Numbered from the stretch's first letter, positions 21,553 to 32,477 are shown. The stretch: DNA of 64,000 bases from Akkermansia muciniphila (GCA_945879075.1 CAMCUY010000006.1:1-64000); one strand, 5' to 3'. Made by a program: numbers and translations. The notes: a model not told the origin generated them from the sequence alone.

Positions 21553-22644
21553 CCCGATCACCGGCACTTCCCGCGGCGCGTATTTGGCCACGGCTCTGGC
21601 AATCGCGGCAACGTGCTCCGGGGTGTTTCCACAGCACCCACCCGCCAGATTGAGCAAGCCTGCCGCTGCGAACTCCGCCATATAATCATGCATGTGGTGG
21701 GGCTCGAGATCGAAGCCGGTGGGTGCCAGCGGATTCGGCAGGCCAGCATTTGGGTAACAAGAAAGGCAGGTGGCCGCGCAGGCGGAAAGTTCCTCAAGGT
21801 GCGGGCGCATCAGGTCAGGCCCCAGCGAGCAATTCAACCCGATGGCGAGCGGCTTGATGTGGGCGAAGGCATTCCACAAGGCCTCAACTTTTTGCGCAGA
21901 AATCATCGTTTCCCCACCCAGTCCGACGGCGGCGGAGATGATCACGGGAAGGCGCACCTTGTCTTCATCATAGACCTCCTGCACCGCCACGGCCGCAGCC
22001 TTGGCGTTGAGCGAATCGAAAATGGTCTCGATCATCAGGATATCGCAGCCGCCTTCAATGAGTCCGCGGACCTGGTGTTTGTAGGCGGCGAGTACTTGAT
22101 CAAAGGTCACCACGCGGAAGCCCGAGTCGTTTGCGTCCGGTGAATTTGTTAGGGAAACCGTCAGCGGCCCGATCGCGCCAGCGACGTAGCGCTTGCGGCC
22201 GGTGTCGGTGCCGATGTCATCCGCCCACTTGCGGCAGAGGCGGGATGACTCGACGTTCATTTCCCAGGCGAGGTCGTTGAGGAATGAATCGTCGAGGATT
22301 TTTTGGAAAAACTCCGGGTCCTTCCGGCCGCCTTTTTCGCGGGGATCTTCGACGAAAAACTCGCTCTGCGCGATACCGGTGGCGGAAAAGGTGTTGGTCT
22401 CGCAAATGTCCGAGCCCGCCTCGTAGAAGCGCTTGTGGATGTCGCCGATGACTTCCGGGCGGGTGATGGAAAGGATATCTCCGTTATTGAGGAGGTCCTT
22501 TTCGTTTTCCGCGTAGCGCTCGCCGCGGGCGGCCGCCTCGTTCAGACCGTAGGTGCGGATCGTCGTGCCCATGGCTCCGTCGAGAACGAAAATTCGTTCC
22601 TTCAGGGCACTTTGGATTTCATCAGTAAGGTCTGGCTGCGGCAT
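21550..22644 (-). CDS. metH: Homocysteine S-methyltransferase domain, N-terminal half of split MetH
   Basis: ALKERIFVLDGAMGTTIRTYGLNE, SIGPLTVSLTNSP-like, GLNCSLGPDLMRPHL, GGCCGNTPEHVAAIARAV. Confidence 0.93.
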   Translation of the reverse strand: MPQPDLTDEIQSALKERIFVLDGAMGTTIRTYGLNEAAARGERYAENEKDLLNNGDILSITRPEVIGDIHKRFYEAGSDICETNTFSATGIAQSEFFVEDPREKGGRKDPEFFQKILDDSFLNDLAWEMNVESSRLCRKWADDIGTDTGRKRYVAGAIGPLTVSLTNSPDANDSGFRVVTFDQVLAAYKHQVRGLIEGGCDILMIETIFDSLNAKAAAVAVQEVYDEDKVRLPVIISAAVGLGGETMISAQKVEALWNAFAHIKPLAIGLNCSLGPDLMRPHLEELSACAATCLSCYPNAGLPNPLAPTGFDLEPHHMHDYMAEFAAAGLLNLAGGCCGNTPEHVAAIARAVAKYAPREVPVIG

Positions 22645-22717
22645 GGCAGCAGGGTAACTACGAGCCAGCACGTTTCAAGCAACAAATCTTCATATCCAGA
22701 TATGATGATGGGAAAAC

Positions 22718-24181
22718 TTAAACGAAGAGTCCTTTGACCACTTTGGCCGGTTCCACGCCAGTGAGGCGCTGGTCGAGGCCTTGGAATTTGAAGCTGAGGC
22801 GCTCGTGTTCGAGACCGAGGGCGTGCAGTATCGTCGCGTGCAGGTCACGGATGTGGACGGGGTCCTTGACGATGTTGTAGGACATCTCGTCGGTCTCGCC
22901 GTAAACCTGTCCGCCCTTGATGCCGCCGCCGGCCATCCAGATGGTGAAGCAGCGCGGGTGGTGGTCGCGGCCGTAGTCGGTCTCGTCGAGTTTCCCCTGT
23001 GAGTAAACCGTGCGCCCGAATTCACCGCCCCAGACGACGAGCGTGTCTTCGAGCATGCCGCGTTGTTTCAAATCCTGGATCAGTCCGTAGCACCCTTGGT
23101 CCACGTCCTTGCACTGCGAGGCGAGATCCCGCGGAAGGTCGAAGTGCTGGTCCCAGCCACGGTGGAAAATCTGGACGAAGCGCACACCGCGCTCTGCGAG
23201 GCGGCGGGCCATGACCGCCGAGTTTGCGAAGGTGCCGCGCTTTTTACTGTCCTCACCGTAGAGCTGATAGACACTTTCAGGTTCGCCGGATAGATCGGTG
23301 AGTTCGGGCACGGAGGCCTGCATGCGGAAGGCCATTTCATACTGCTGGATGCGGTTTTCGATTTCCGGATCACCGATCGCGGAGAACGAGCGGCGGTTGA
23401 GCTCATTGAGTCCGTCGAGCATCGTGCGGCGGGTTTCCCGCGAGATCCCCGCAGTGTCCTTGAGGAAAAGCACGGGATCTCCAAGCGAGCGAAGCGCAAC
23501 GCCGGAGTGCTTGCCTGCGAGGTAACCGGATCCCCAGAGCCGAGAGGAAATCGCCTGCACATTTGCAAACGGCGAGGTGTGCGTGGCGTGCAGCACGACG
23601 AAGGAAGGCAGCTCCTCATTCATCGAGCCGAGGCCGTAGGACAGCCATGATCCGAGAGAGGCTTTTCCCGCCTGCATCGAGCCGGTGCAGATCAACTGGT
23701 TCGCGGGCTCGTGGTTGATGGCGTCGGTGTGCATCGACTTGATGATGCAGAGATCGTCCACCATTTTCGCGGTCCACGGCAGCAGCTCGCTGACGTAGGC
23801 GCCGGACTCGCCGTGCTGTTTGAAATTGAAGATCGAAGGAGCCAGAGGAAAGCTTGCCTGGCCGGAAGTCATTCCGGTGAGGCGCTGGCCTTGCTCTTTC
23901 AACCAGCCGTTGAGGTCCTCCTTGAAGCGCTTTTTCAAATCCGGCTTGTAGTCGAACAGATCGATTTGCGACGGCGCACCGATGAGGGAAATATAGATGA
24001 CCCGCTTCGCCTTCGGGGCGATTTGCGGTAGCATCCGGTTGATGCCGGCGAGGCTCTCGGCCGCGGAAACGCCGCGCTGGCCGAGCAGACTGGCGAGCGC
24101 GGCCATGCCGAGTCCGGTTCCGGATTTGCGGAAAAACTGGCGGCGGCTGTAGGAGGCGTTGTGGGATTCCAAGGGTGTCAT
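22718..24181 (-). CDS. DUF1501 domain-containing (sulfatase-like) protein with Tat-like signal
   Basis: [93 protein letters not shown]. Confidence 0.9.
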   Translation of the reverse strand: MTPLESHNASYSRRQFFRKSGTGLGMAALASLLGQRGVSAAESLAGINRMLPQIAPKAKRVIYISLIGAPSQIDLFDYKPDLKKRFKEDLNGWLKEQGQRLTGMTSGQASFPLAPSIFNFKQHGESGAYVSELLPWTAKMVDDLCIIKSMHTDAINHEPANQLICTGSMQAGKASLGSWLSYGLGSMNEELPSFVVLHATHTSPFANVQAISSRLWGSGYLAGKHSGVALRSLGDPVLFLKDTAGISRETRRTMLDGLNELNRRSFSAIGDPEIENRIQQYEMAFRMQASVPELTDLSGEPESVYQLYGEDSKKRGTFANSAVMARRLAERGVRFVQIFHRGWDQHFDLPRDLASQCKDVDQGCYGLIQDLKQRGMLEDTLVVWGGEFGRTVYSQGKLDETDYGRDHHPRCFTIWMAGGGIKGGQVYGETDEMSYNIVKDPVHIRDLHATILHALGLEHERLSFKFQGLDQRLTGVEPAKVVKGLFV

Positions 24182-24187
24182 CGCGGT

Positions 24188-27100
24188 TCAGCGGGTGATG
24201 GTTTCGTCGAGATTGAGGATTTGGCTGGCGAGTAAGGTCCAGGCGGCGAGCTCCGGAACATCCGCATCCTTGCGGGGAGGGGTTTCTCCAGTGGTGATGA
24301 GTTTTTTGGCGTCATCCGGCTGCTTGCGGAAGGTCGCCAGCGCGGATTCGAGGGATCTCAGGGCGATTTTCCGCTCATCCGCATCGAAGGTCCGGCCGCC
24401 GAGGCGCAGGGTGATGAAGTCGAGACGCTCGTCGAAATCCTTGCCGTCCAAGAGTGCGTTCGATGCAAGCTGGCGGGATGCCTCGACAAACTGCGGGTCA
24501 TTCAGCAAGGCGAGTGCCTGCAGCGGCGTGTTCGTGAGATCGCGGCGGACGCAGAAGGTCTCGCGGGTCGGCGCATTGAAGATTTCCATCGTCGGCGGTG
24601 CGGCGGTGCGCTTCCACATGGTGTAAAGCGAGCGGCGGTAGAGTCCCTCGCCCTTGTCCTGGCGGTAGGTCTTGGTGTTCGACTGGGGCATGGCGACGGC
24701 CTCCCAAATCCCTTCCGGCTGATAGGGCCTAACCGACGGGCCACCCACTTTCGGCGAGAGCAGATCCGATGCGATCAGGGCAAGGTCGCGGATTTGTTCG
24801 GCATCCAAGCGGTGGCGCGGGCCACGGGCGAGAAGGCGGTTGGCGGGATCCTTTTCCAACAGCTCGGGCGAGACCACTCCGGACTGGCGGTAGGTGGCGG
24901 AGTTGACGATCTGCTTGATCATGTGGCGGTAGTTCCACTTGGAGTCCACAAACTCGGAGGCAAGCCAATCGAGCAGTTTCGGATGGCTCGGGCGGGCGCC
25001 CATGATGCCGAAGTCGGAGTTCGTATCGACGATGCCAGCGCCGAAGAAATAGAACCAGGTGCGGTTCATTGTCACGCGGGCTGGAAGCGGGTTCGCCGGA
25101 TCATTGAGCCAGCGGGCAAGGCCGAGGCGGTTCTTGGGCGCGTCCGCCGCCATCGGTGGCAGCACCGCAGGGGTGCTTGGGAAAACTTTCTCGCCCTTGT
25201 CGGAATAGACGCCCCGCGTCAGGACGTGGGCATAGGGTTCCTCCTTTTTCTCCGCCATCACCAGCGTGACCGATCCACGTGCACGGAGGGCGATTTGCTC
25301 GGCTTTTTTCCCATCCAGAACCGTCATCAGGTCGCGGGTCGGCGCATCGATATTGCCGAGGTAATAGTCCAGGACGGATGCGATCTGTTCCTTGGACCGC
25401 TTCTCCGCAGGCAGGGAAACGATGTGCTGGAGCTCGATGTTCTTCGCCAAGCCACCGATTTCAGACTCGGACAGAAGGCGCCGGTAAAAACGGAAATCCT
25501 GGAGCGCCACCTTACCGTTGAGCTTCGCGACCCCGCCATCGCGTGATCCGAGGCGCAGAGGCACGGCGGTCTCGATGTTTCCACCGACGGTGTTCGGGTA
25601 GGTTTTCGAGCCAGTCTTTTTTCCGTCGATATACATCGCGCTGGCCTGATGGCCGGAGATGGAGCCGTCGAAGGTGACTATGACGTGCTGCCACTTGCCG
25701 GGCTCCAAGGTCGCGTTTGCCAGGACCTTGTTCGCCGCCTTGTCCCACGAGTCGATGACATGATAGGCTAGCTTGCCATTCTCCAAATAAAGATCCCATC
25801 CGCGGAGAGCCTCGGCAGGATTCATGCGGGCGATGATCGATCCGGTCGGCTTGCCCTCGACTCGGATAAAGCCGCCGAAGGTCACGCGGTCGCCTCGCGA
25901 GAAGCTTCCGATGTCACCCAGCTCGACCGGCTCGTGGCTGATGACCGGAGCCTTGCCGAGCGGCGCGTCGATCCGCTGGGGAGCGGCTGGCCATTCGCGG
26001 GGTTTCCCATCGACGAGCCCGCGCAAGGGACCGTCCGCTTCCGTGAACGGCAGGTGGATGGAGAGGGTGGAATCGATCTCGCGGGATTGCTCGATGACGG
26101 CGGTGGTCAGCCAGGTATCGAACTCGGGGCGTGCCACGACGGCACGTTCGGCGAGTTGCTTTTCCACCCCGGCGATTTCATCGGCCAATTTCTCCCAGCG
26201 TGCGCGATCGTCCAAATGAGGCACGAAAACGTTAGGCGGGTGATCCTCCTTGTTCCCGTCCAAGGCAGACATCGGCGTGTTTCGGAAAAATGCGGTGAGA
26301 GAGTAGAACTCCTTGGTCGAGACCGGATCAAACTTGTGGTCATGGCAGGCCGCACAGCCCGCGGTGAGGCCTAACCAAATGGCGGACACCGTTTCCACGC
26401 GATCCGTGGCGTAGATCGCATCATATTCCTCGGCGATCGCCCCGCCCTCGCCGGTGGTGGCCAGGCAGCGGGAGAATCCGGTGGCGACAAGCTGGTCGAG
26501 CGTGCGGCCTGGCAGCATGTCGCCCGCGATTTGCTCGGTGGTGAACTGGTCCCACGGCATGTTCGCTTGGAACGCCCGGATGACCCAGTCACGGTAAGGC
26601 CAGATGGCGCGATAGTTGTCGATGTGGATGCCGTGGGTGTCGCCGTAGCGCGCTGCATCGAGCCAATGCCGGGCGAAATGCTCCGCACTGGCGGTCGTCG
26701 CGAGCAACTGGTCGGCGGCCGTATCGACAGCTTCCTGGGGGTTCTTGGCGAAGGATTTCTTGAAAATTTCGATCGCCTCGGGTGTCGGTGGCAGGCCGGT
26801 GGTGTCGAGGTGCAAGCGGCGGTAAAATCGCGCGGCGTCTTCCGGGGGATTCGGTTTAAGGCCAGCCTCATCGAGTTTTTCCGCGACGAAGCGGTCGATG
26901 GGATTCACAACCCAGCTCTTCCCGGAATCGGGGAGTTCGGGTTTCTTGACCGCGGCGAACGACCAATGCGGCTCGTATTCCGCGCCTTGTTCGATCCAGC
27001 GTTCCAACAGGGCGATCTCACGAGCGTTCATCGTCTTGTGACTCTTCGGCGGCGGCATGATCGAGTCCGGGTCCTTTTCGTGAAGCCGCTTCACGAGCAT

Positions 27101-27427
27101 GGACTCCGCCGGGTTTCCCTTGAGGATGACCGGCTTGCCATCTTCGCGCGGGAAAAAGGCGTCCTCGACCCGGTCCAAACGCAGCGGTGCTGCTTTGGGT
27201 TCGCGCGTCCCGGAATCCGGGCCGTGGCAATGGTAACAATACTCGGAAAGGATAGGCTGGACGTGCTCGTTGAAGGAAATTTTCACCGGCTCCGCCACCA
27301 CCGGCGGCGCGGGTTCCTCGACAGTTGCTGGCGCGCTCGAAACCTTCGAAGCCGAGGGATCACAGCCCGTCAGAAACCCGGTGACGAGAAGACTCAGCGC
27401 GGCGAGAGAGTGGGAACGGTTATTCAT
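24188..27427 (-). CDS. Planctomycete-type cytochrome C / DUF1549 / LamG / DUF1553 lipoprotein
   Basis: Lipobox-like LLVTGFLTGCDPS; haem motif CYHCHG; DUF1549 (PIDRFVAEKLDEAGLKPNPPED); DUF1553 (NRLGLARWLNDPANPLPARVTMNRTWFYFFG). Confidence 0.9.
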   Translation of the reverse strand: MNNRSHSLAALSLLVTGFLTGCDPSASKVSSAPATVEEPAPPVVAEPVKISFNEHVQPILSEYCYHCHGPDSGTREPKAAPLRLDRVEDAFFPREDGKPVILKGNPAESMLVKRLHEKDPDSIMPPPKSHKTMNAREIALLERWIEQGAEYEPHWSFAAVKKPELPDSGKSWVVNPIDRFVAEKLDEAGLKPNPPEDAARFYRRLHLDTTGLPPTPEAIEIFKKSFAKNPQEAVDTAADQLLATTASAEHFARHWLDAARYGDTHGIHIDNYRAIWPYRDWVIRAFQANMPWDQFTTEQIAGDMLPGRTLDQLVATGFSRCLATTGEGGAIAEEYDAIYATDRVETVSAIWLGLTAGCAACHDHKFDPVSTKEFYSLTAFFRNTPMSALDGNKEDHPPNVFVPHLDDRARWEKLADEIAGVEKQLAERAVVARPEFDTWLTTAVIEQSREIDSTLSIHLPFTEADGPLRGLVDGKPREWPAAPQRIDAPLGKAPVISHEPVELGDIGSFSRGDRVTFGGFIRVEGKPTGSIIARMNPAEALRGWDLYLENGKLAYHVIDSWDKAANKVLANATLEPGKWQHVIVTFDGSISGHQASAMYIDGKKTGSKTYPNTVGGNIETAVPLRLGSRDGGVAKLNGKVALQDFRFYRRLLSESEIGGLAKNIELQHIVSLPAEKRSKEQIASVLDYYLGNIDAPTRDLMTVLDGKKAEQIALRARGSVTLVMAEKKEEPYAHVLTRGVYSDKGEKVFPSTPAVLPPMAADAPKNRLGLARWLNDPANPLPARVTMNRTWFYFFGAGIVDTNSDFGIMGARPSHPKLLDWLASEFVDSKWNYRHMIKQIVNSATYRQSGVVSPELLEKDPANRLLARGPRHRLDAEQIRDLALIASDLLSPKVGGPSVRPYQPEGIWEAVAMPQSNTKTYRQDKGEGLYRRSLYTMWKRTAAPPTMEIFNAPTRETFCVRRDLTNTPLQALALLNDPQFVEASRQLASNALLDGKDFDERLDFITLRLGGRTFDADERKIALRSLESALATFRKQPDDAKKLITTGETPPRKDADVPELAAWTLLASQILNLDETITR

Positions 27428-27535
27428 GGATTCAGTGCGGAGGATACGTCCGGGCCACCGGGATCCTTTCAGAATCTTTTGTCCCGCCAAGATTTTTGCT
27501 TTCCGGCTCTAGCGGGACCGTCGGGACACGCTCGC

Positions 27536-28045
27536 TTACTGCGTGGCGAGGAATTTCAGGACGTCCTCGGCCTGCTGTTCGGTGGAGGCGCTGGTGTCAC
27601 TCCAGACGAGCTTGCCGTCCTTGAAGAGGAAGGCCTGGCGCTTGGCGAAGCCGAGGGTTTTCGGCACTCCGAAGGCGTCGATGACCTTGGCGTCGGCATC
27701 GGCTAGCAGATCGAAGGGGAGCTTGTATTTGTCCTTGAAAGCTTTCTGCGCGGGCACCTTGTCGGCGCTCACGCCGAAGATTTTCACGCCTTTGTCGGTC
27801 AGCGCGGCGTAGGAATCGCGCAGGCTGCACGCCTGTTTGGTGCAGCCGGGGGTGTCGGCTTTCGGGTAGAAATAAACGAGGGTGAAGCCCTTGGCCGCCG
27901 CTTCGGCGAGTTTCACCAGCTGGTCGTCTTGGTTCTTCTGCTCGACGGCAGGCAGCGGCGAACCCACGGCGAGCGGCTCGGCAAGCGCGTTGGTGGCAAA
28001 GATACCGGTGAAAACGGCGGTGAGGATCTGGCTGATTCGTTTCAT
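27536..28045 (-). CDS. Secreted peroxiredoxin (AhpC/TSA, BCP-like)
   Basis: MKRISQILTAVFTGIFATNALA signal; VYFYPKADTPGCTKQACSLRD peroxidatic motif. Confidence 0.92.
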   Translation of the reverse strand: MKRISQILTAVFTGIFATNALAEPLAVGSPLPAVEQKNQDDQLVKLAEAAAKGFTLVYFYPKADTPGCTKQACSLRDSYAALTDKGVKIFGVSADKVPAQKAFKDKYKLPFDLLADADAKVIDAFGVPKTLGFAKRQAFLFKDGKLVWSDTSASTEQQAEDVLKFLATQ

Positions 28046-28101
28046 CAGAGCGACCCTTGCACCGGATTTGGAAATGGCAACCGCGAGTTGCGGTTTCGCC
28101 G

Positions 28102-29478
28102 TCACGGCGGCTCCGCCCCGCGGCTGAAAATGGCGTCCATGCGGTCGAGGTATTTCGAGAGATCGTCGCTGCGGCGGTGCGGGTTGGCCTTGAGGCGGTC
28201 CTTGAGGCGCATGTAGTCGTCGAAGGCGCCGCTGGTTTCGCGGGCGCGGGTGATTTCGAACCAATCCAGATAGTCGCGAGCGCGCTTGGCCTTGGCGCTC
28301 ATGGTCGCGCGCCGCTCGTCGAGGGCGGTTAGCTGGTCGGCGACTCCGTCGGTTTTGTTTTTCGCGATGGCGCTGAGGACGATCTGATACTCGGCGAGGA
28401 TGGGCCGGTAAGAGGGGAAGCAGCGGTAGCTGAGGCGGACGAGGGCGTCCTGGGCGAGCCTGACCGCGGAGGCCCGGGCGGACTCGGGAAGCGCGGCGAG
28501 CTCGGGCCAGGCGCTGAGCTCCTTCTGTTGGAGAATGCCTTCCGCGGTGCGGAAATCCAGCCGCAGCGCCTCGTTGAGCGCGGCCTCGGTCTGGGCGATG
28601 GTGAGGATGTCGGTGGCGAGATTGCGGTCGCCGATGTTCGCCAGCTGAAGCGCCCACCATTTCGAAAGACTGGTCTCAGACAGGTTGAGCTCGGGGAAAT
28701 GTTTACGGAGCAAGGCGGGCGTCTCGCCCTCGAAGGCGGCGACATCGGTGAGAAACGCGCGGAAGCCTTCCTTGCCCTGCGGTTGCTGGAGCAGGGCCAT
28801 CACCAGCGAGCCGGCGGAGACCCGGAACGCGGCGCGCATCGCGGCGTCCATTTCCTCGAAGCCGCGCTCGTCGAGGGCGAAGAGCTCGTCGATTTTGAAG
28901 AGTCCGCCGGTTTTGAAAAGCGCTTCATAAAGGCGCCGGTCACTGTGGTTCAGCCGCCAGGCGGTGGCTTCGCGGAGGCCGTCCACCAGCCAGGGCGGCA
29001 CGAAAAACCGGCTCTCGGATTCCTGCGCCGGCAGTCCGCGGAGGGCGCGCTCGTAGATGAGCGCGGAGGTCACGGCGTGCTTGAAACGCTCGTGCTCGAT
29101 GCCGCGGCTGAGGTGGACGTCGAGCCGCAGACCGTAGCCGACATCGCTAACGAGAATCTGAATCGCCGCAGTCCGCAGCGGCATGGGATCGCCGGATTTC
29201 CCGTGGAGATCGATGGTCACCGGGATTTTCCAAGTATCCTTTTCCCCGGTCAGGCGCAGCAGTTCGTCCTTCGCGTCCTCGGCGAGCTGGGAGACGGTGG
29301 TGCGGTCACGGGTTTCGCCGCCGGAGACGCGGAACTGCTTGGTGCGGCTGACCACGCGGTCCATGCCGTCGAGCTTGAGCGGCTCCGGCGGCTCGACGAC
29401 TTGCACGGCGCGGGGGATTTCCTCCGCGAGCGTCAGCGCGGTGCAAAGGAATCCCAGAAACAGAAATCGGTGAGTCAT
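28102..29478 (-). CDS. Secreted hypothetical protein, distantly peptidase MA-like
   Basis: Signal-like N-terminus; FFVPPWLVDGLREATAW segment. Confidence 0.5.
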   Translation of the reverse strand: MTHRFLFLGFLCTALTLAEEIPRAVQVVEPPEPLKLDGMDRVVSRTKQFRVSGGETRDRTTVSQLAEDAKDELLRLTGEKDTWKIPVTIDLHGKSGDPMPLRTAAIQILVSDVGYGLRLDVHLSRGIEHERFKHAVTSALIYERALRGLPAQESESRFFVPPWLVDGLREATAWRLNHSDRRLYEALFKTGGLFKIDELFALDERGFEEMDAAMRAAFRVSAGSLVMALLQQPQGKEGFRAFLTDVAAFEGETPALLRKHFPELNLSETSLSKWWALQLANIGDRNLATDILTIAQTEAALNEALRLDFRTAEGILQQKELSAWPELAALPESARASAVRLAQDALVRLSYRCFPSYRPILAEYQIVLSAIAKNKTDGVADQLTALDERRATMSAKAKRARDYLDWFEITRARETSGAFDDYMRLKDRLKANPHRRSDDLSKYLDRMDAIFSRGAEPP

Positions 29479-29484
29479 TTCCAA

Positions 29485-30183
29485 TTAGAAAACCTTCGGC
29501 ATGCCTTGTTGGCCCATCGGCTCGCGGGGGTCGAGAACGAGGCGGTCGTTCTCAATGGTGATGCGGGCCATCTCGCGGAACGCGAGCTCGATTTCCTCGG
29601 GAAACGCCGCGGCGAGCTTCTCATAAGCAGGCATGACTAACAGCAGGAATCCCTGCGGCACCACGAGTTGGCCGAAGCGTCCGCCCCGCGGCGGGTTGGG
29701 GAAATCTTGGTGATAGGGCCCGCCGTGCATTTGGATCTCGGTGATGGTGCCTTTCCCACCTTCCATCCGGGCGACTTGCAGATACATCGAGACCGTGAAC
29801 GGCTTCCCGAGGAAATCGCGCTCCATCACCACTTCGGCGCGGCCGTCTTCGAGGCGCACCCAGACGCGATTGAGGGTGACTTTTCCCTTCAGAAACCCGC
29901 CCTGCCTAGCCACCAGCGTGCGGGCGAGCCACTGGTTGATTTCCGCTTCCGTGAGGGTGACGGGATAGCCGCGGTCGATCGCGTTTTTCAAAACGGCCTT
30001 CATATCCCGCTCGGTTCCGGGCTTGGCCGCTGCCGGGCCGTAGCCGCCGAGATCGGTCAAATCCTGGGGCTGGACGAGGCAAAACACCGCCGCGCCGAGG
30101 CCGATGCAGGGCACCAGCAGGATCAGGAAAAGCAGCTTGGAGAGACATCCACCGCCGGATTTGGACTTTTGGGATTCGGCCAT
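29485..30183 (-). CDS. Hypothetical single-TM membrane protein
   Basis: MAESQKSKSGGGCLSKLLFLILLVPCIGLGAAVFCLVQP; no family recognised. Confidence 0.6.
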   Translation of the reverse strand: MAESQKSKSGGGCLSKLLFLILLVPCIGLGAAVFCLVQPQDLTDLGGYGPAAAKPGTERDMKAVLKNAIDRGYPVTLTEAEINQWLARTLVARQGGFLKGKVTLNRVWVRLEDGRAEVVMERDFLGKPFTVSMYLQVARMEGGKGTITEIQMHGGPYHQDFPNPPRGGRFGQLVVPQGFLLLVMPAYEKLAAAFPEEIELAFREMARITIENDRLVLDPREPMGQQGMPKVF

Positions 30184-30238
30184 CGACTGGGTGCTTAGCA
30201 CGGCCCGGGCGACTTGCAAAGCCTCCCTTCGCAAGGCA

Positions 30239-30514
30239 TCATTCCGCGGACTTCGGCGCGGCGGCGGGTGCGGCCGGCGGTGGCGCGCTCGCCGCCCCGT
30301 CCGCCTTGGCTCCCGCCTGGTAGGACGAGGAGCGGTAGTCGGTCTGGTAAAATCCCGCGCCTTTGAAAATGATGCCGCCGCCGGTGCCGAGCAGGCGTTT
30401 CACCTTGCCGTCGCAGCCGGGCTGCGGGCAGTCGGTGAGTTTCGCGTCGTTCATGCTTTGAAAGATCTCGAAGCGCTTCCCGCATTTTTCACATTCGTAA
30501 TCGTAGTTTGGCAT
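30239..30514 (-). CDS. FmdB-family zinc ribbon protein
   Basis: MPNYDYECEKCGKRFEIFQSMNDAKLTDCPQPGCDGKVKRLLGTGGGIIFKGAGFYQTDYRS. Confidence 0.92.
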   Translation of the reverse strand: MPNYDYECEKCGKRFEIFQSMNDAKLTDCPQPGCDGKVKRLLGTGGGIIFKGAGFYQTDYRSSSYQAGAKADGAASAPPPAAPAAAPKSAE

Positions 30515-30621
30515 GGTCCTGGGCGCGTCTTGTAACACGTTCCGCCTGCCGCGCAACCCCGGCGTGGATTGCGGAAGGATTTCGCGTGCCGTGGGCGGTC
30601 CGATCTGGTTGAGTCGCCGCC

Positions 30622-31575
30622 ATGCCATCCCGCGTCAAAACCGTCGCCTCGATCTCCGTCGAGAAATTCTTCGATGCCCACACCGCCGCGCTCGGACTGA
30701 CGCTGCATGGCGAGCGCGTCGGCTTCGACCGCCTGATTAGCGAGCCGGCGATGAACCGCCCGGGCCTCGCGCTCGCGGGATTCTTCTCCTACTTCGCCAA
30801 AAAACGCGTTCAAGTGCTCGGCAATTCCGAGCTCTCGTATTTGAAAAAACTCCCCGAGTCGATGCGCGTGGACCGCTTCCGCCGGATGTGCGACCGCGAC
30901 ATCCCGTGCATCGTCGTCGCCCGCGGCTCCATGCTGGAGGCCAACCTCGCGGCCGTGGCCAAGGAACACGGCATCCCGGTCCTCGGCACCTCCCAGGTCA
31001 CCATGAATTTCGTCAACGCGGCCACCATCCGCCTCGAACATGATTTCGCCCCCAGCGTCACCCTCCACGGCTGCATGGTGGACATGCGCGGCGTCGGCGT
31101 CCTCATCATCGGCAAGAGCGGCTCGGGGAAATCCGAAACCGCCATCGGCCTGCTAGAACGCGGAGCTTCGCTCGTCGCCGACGACATGGTCCGCATCAAA
31201 TACGTCGGCGGCGAACTGGTGGCCACCTCGCCGGACCTCTCCCGCGGCTACATGGAGATCCGCGGCATCGGCATCATCAACGTCGCCAACCTCTACGGCC
31301 TCGCCTCGATCCGCCCGGACAAGCGGCTCGACCTCGTCGTCACGCTCAAGCCGCAGGCCGACCTCAACGAGGTGGACCGCGTCGGGCTCCAACAGAAAAC
31401 CTACGAGATCCTCGGCCAGCAGGTCGTCCACGTGGAAATCCCCGTCGGTCCCGGCCGCGACACCGCCCGCATGGTCACCATCGCCGCGCTCGACCAGCAG
31501 CTCCGCCGCCTCGGCTACAACATGGCCGACGAGTTCAACCAGAAACTGCTCGACCACATGTCCGGCGACAAGTGA
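30622..31575 (+). CDS. hprK: HPr kinase/phosphorylase
   Basis: Walker [36 protein letters not shown]-like [13 protein letters not shown]. Confidence 0.92.
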   Translation: MPSRVKTVASISVEKFFDAHTAALGLTLHGERVGFDRLISEPAMNRPGLALAGFFSYFAKKRVQVLGNSELSYLKKLPESMRVDRFRRMCDRDIPCIVVARGSMLEANLAAVAKEHGIPVLGTSQVTMNFVNAATIRLEHDFAPSVTLHGCMVDMRGVGVLIIGKSGSGKSETAIGLLERGASLVADDMVRIKYVGGELVATSPDLSRGYMEIRGIGIINVANLYGLASIRPDKRLDLVVTLKPQADLNEVDRVGLQQKTYEILGQQVVHVEIPVGPGRDTARMVTIAALDQQLRRLGYNMADEFNQKLLDHMSGDK

Positions 31576-31601
31576 CCGATCCGGAAAAAGCCTTTCACAC
31601 C

Positions 31602-32477
31602 ATGAGGATTCTGACGATTTTTCTAACATTAACCATCGCCGCCGCAACCCTCCATGCCGCGCCTCTCGCTCCCCTGCCCCTCTGGCCGGCAGGCGCACCC
31701 GGTGCGCTGGGCGACAAGGACGACGACAAGCCGACCCTCACCGCCTTTCTTCCCGCCCCCGAAAAAGCGACCGGTGCCGCCATCGTGGTCTGTCCCGGCG
31801 GCGGTTATGGCGGACTCGCGCCGCATGAAGGAGCAGGCTATGCCGGGTGGCTCGCGGAGCATGGCATCGCCGGCATTGTCTTGAAATACCGCCTCGGCTC
31901 CAAAGGCTACCGCCACCCCGCGATGCTCAACGACGCGGCGCGCGCCATGCGCCTCACCCGCTCCCAAGCGGCCGCGTGGAAGATCGACACGAAACGGGTG
32001 GGCATCATGGGCTCCAGCGCCGGCGGACATCTCGCCTCCACGCTGCTCACCCACTCCGATGCCGGAAAAGCCGACGCCACCGATCCCGTCGAGCGCCGCA
32101 GCTCGCGCCCCGATCTCGGGATTCTTTGTTACGCCGTCATCTCGATGGGGCCTAACACGCACAACGGCTCCAGGAAAAACCTGCTGGGCGAAAATCCGCC
32201 GCCGGAACTCGTCGAGCGGCTCTCCAATGAAAAGCAGGTCACCCGGGAAACTCCCCCCTGTTTCATCTGGCACACCTGGGAGGACAGCGCGGTGAAGGTG
32301 GAAAACTCGCTCGATTTCGCCGCCGCGCTGCGCAAGAACAACGTGCCCTTCGACCTGCACATCTATCAAAATGGCGGCCACGGCATGGGACTCGGCGGCG
32401 GCCGCGCCGGCGGCGAGCGGCATCCCTGGGCGGCGGACTGCCTGTTCTGGCTGAAAGCCCAGGGCTTCGCGAAATAA
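31602..32477 (+). CDS. Secreted alpha/beta hydrolase (esterase-like)
   Basis: [18 protein letters not shown]; nucleophile elbow [14 protein letters not shown]-terminal HGMGLGG. Confidence 0.85.
   Translation: MRILTIFLTLTIAAATLHAAPLAPLPLWPAGAPGALGDKDDDKPTLTAFLPAPEKATGAAIVVCPGGGYGGLAPHEGAGYAGWLAEHGIAGIVLKYRLGSKGYRHPAMLNDAARAMRLTRSQAAAWKIDTKRVGIMGSSAGGHLASTLLTHSDAGKADATDPVERRSSRPDLGILCYAVISMGPNTHNGSRKNLLGENPPPELVERLSNEKQVTRETPPCFIWHTWEDSAVKVENSLDFAAALRKNNVPFDLHIYQNGGHGMGLGGGRAGGERHPWAADCLFWLKAQGFAK

Noticed and set aside
27536-28660. 374-aa ORF as one protein
   Set aside because: N-terminal 200 aa are Arg/Pro-rich shadow sequence overlapping the neighbouring gene; the true peroxiredoxin starts at ATG 28045.
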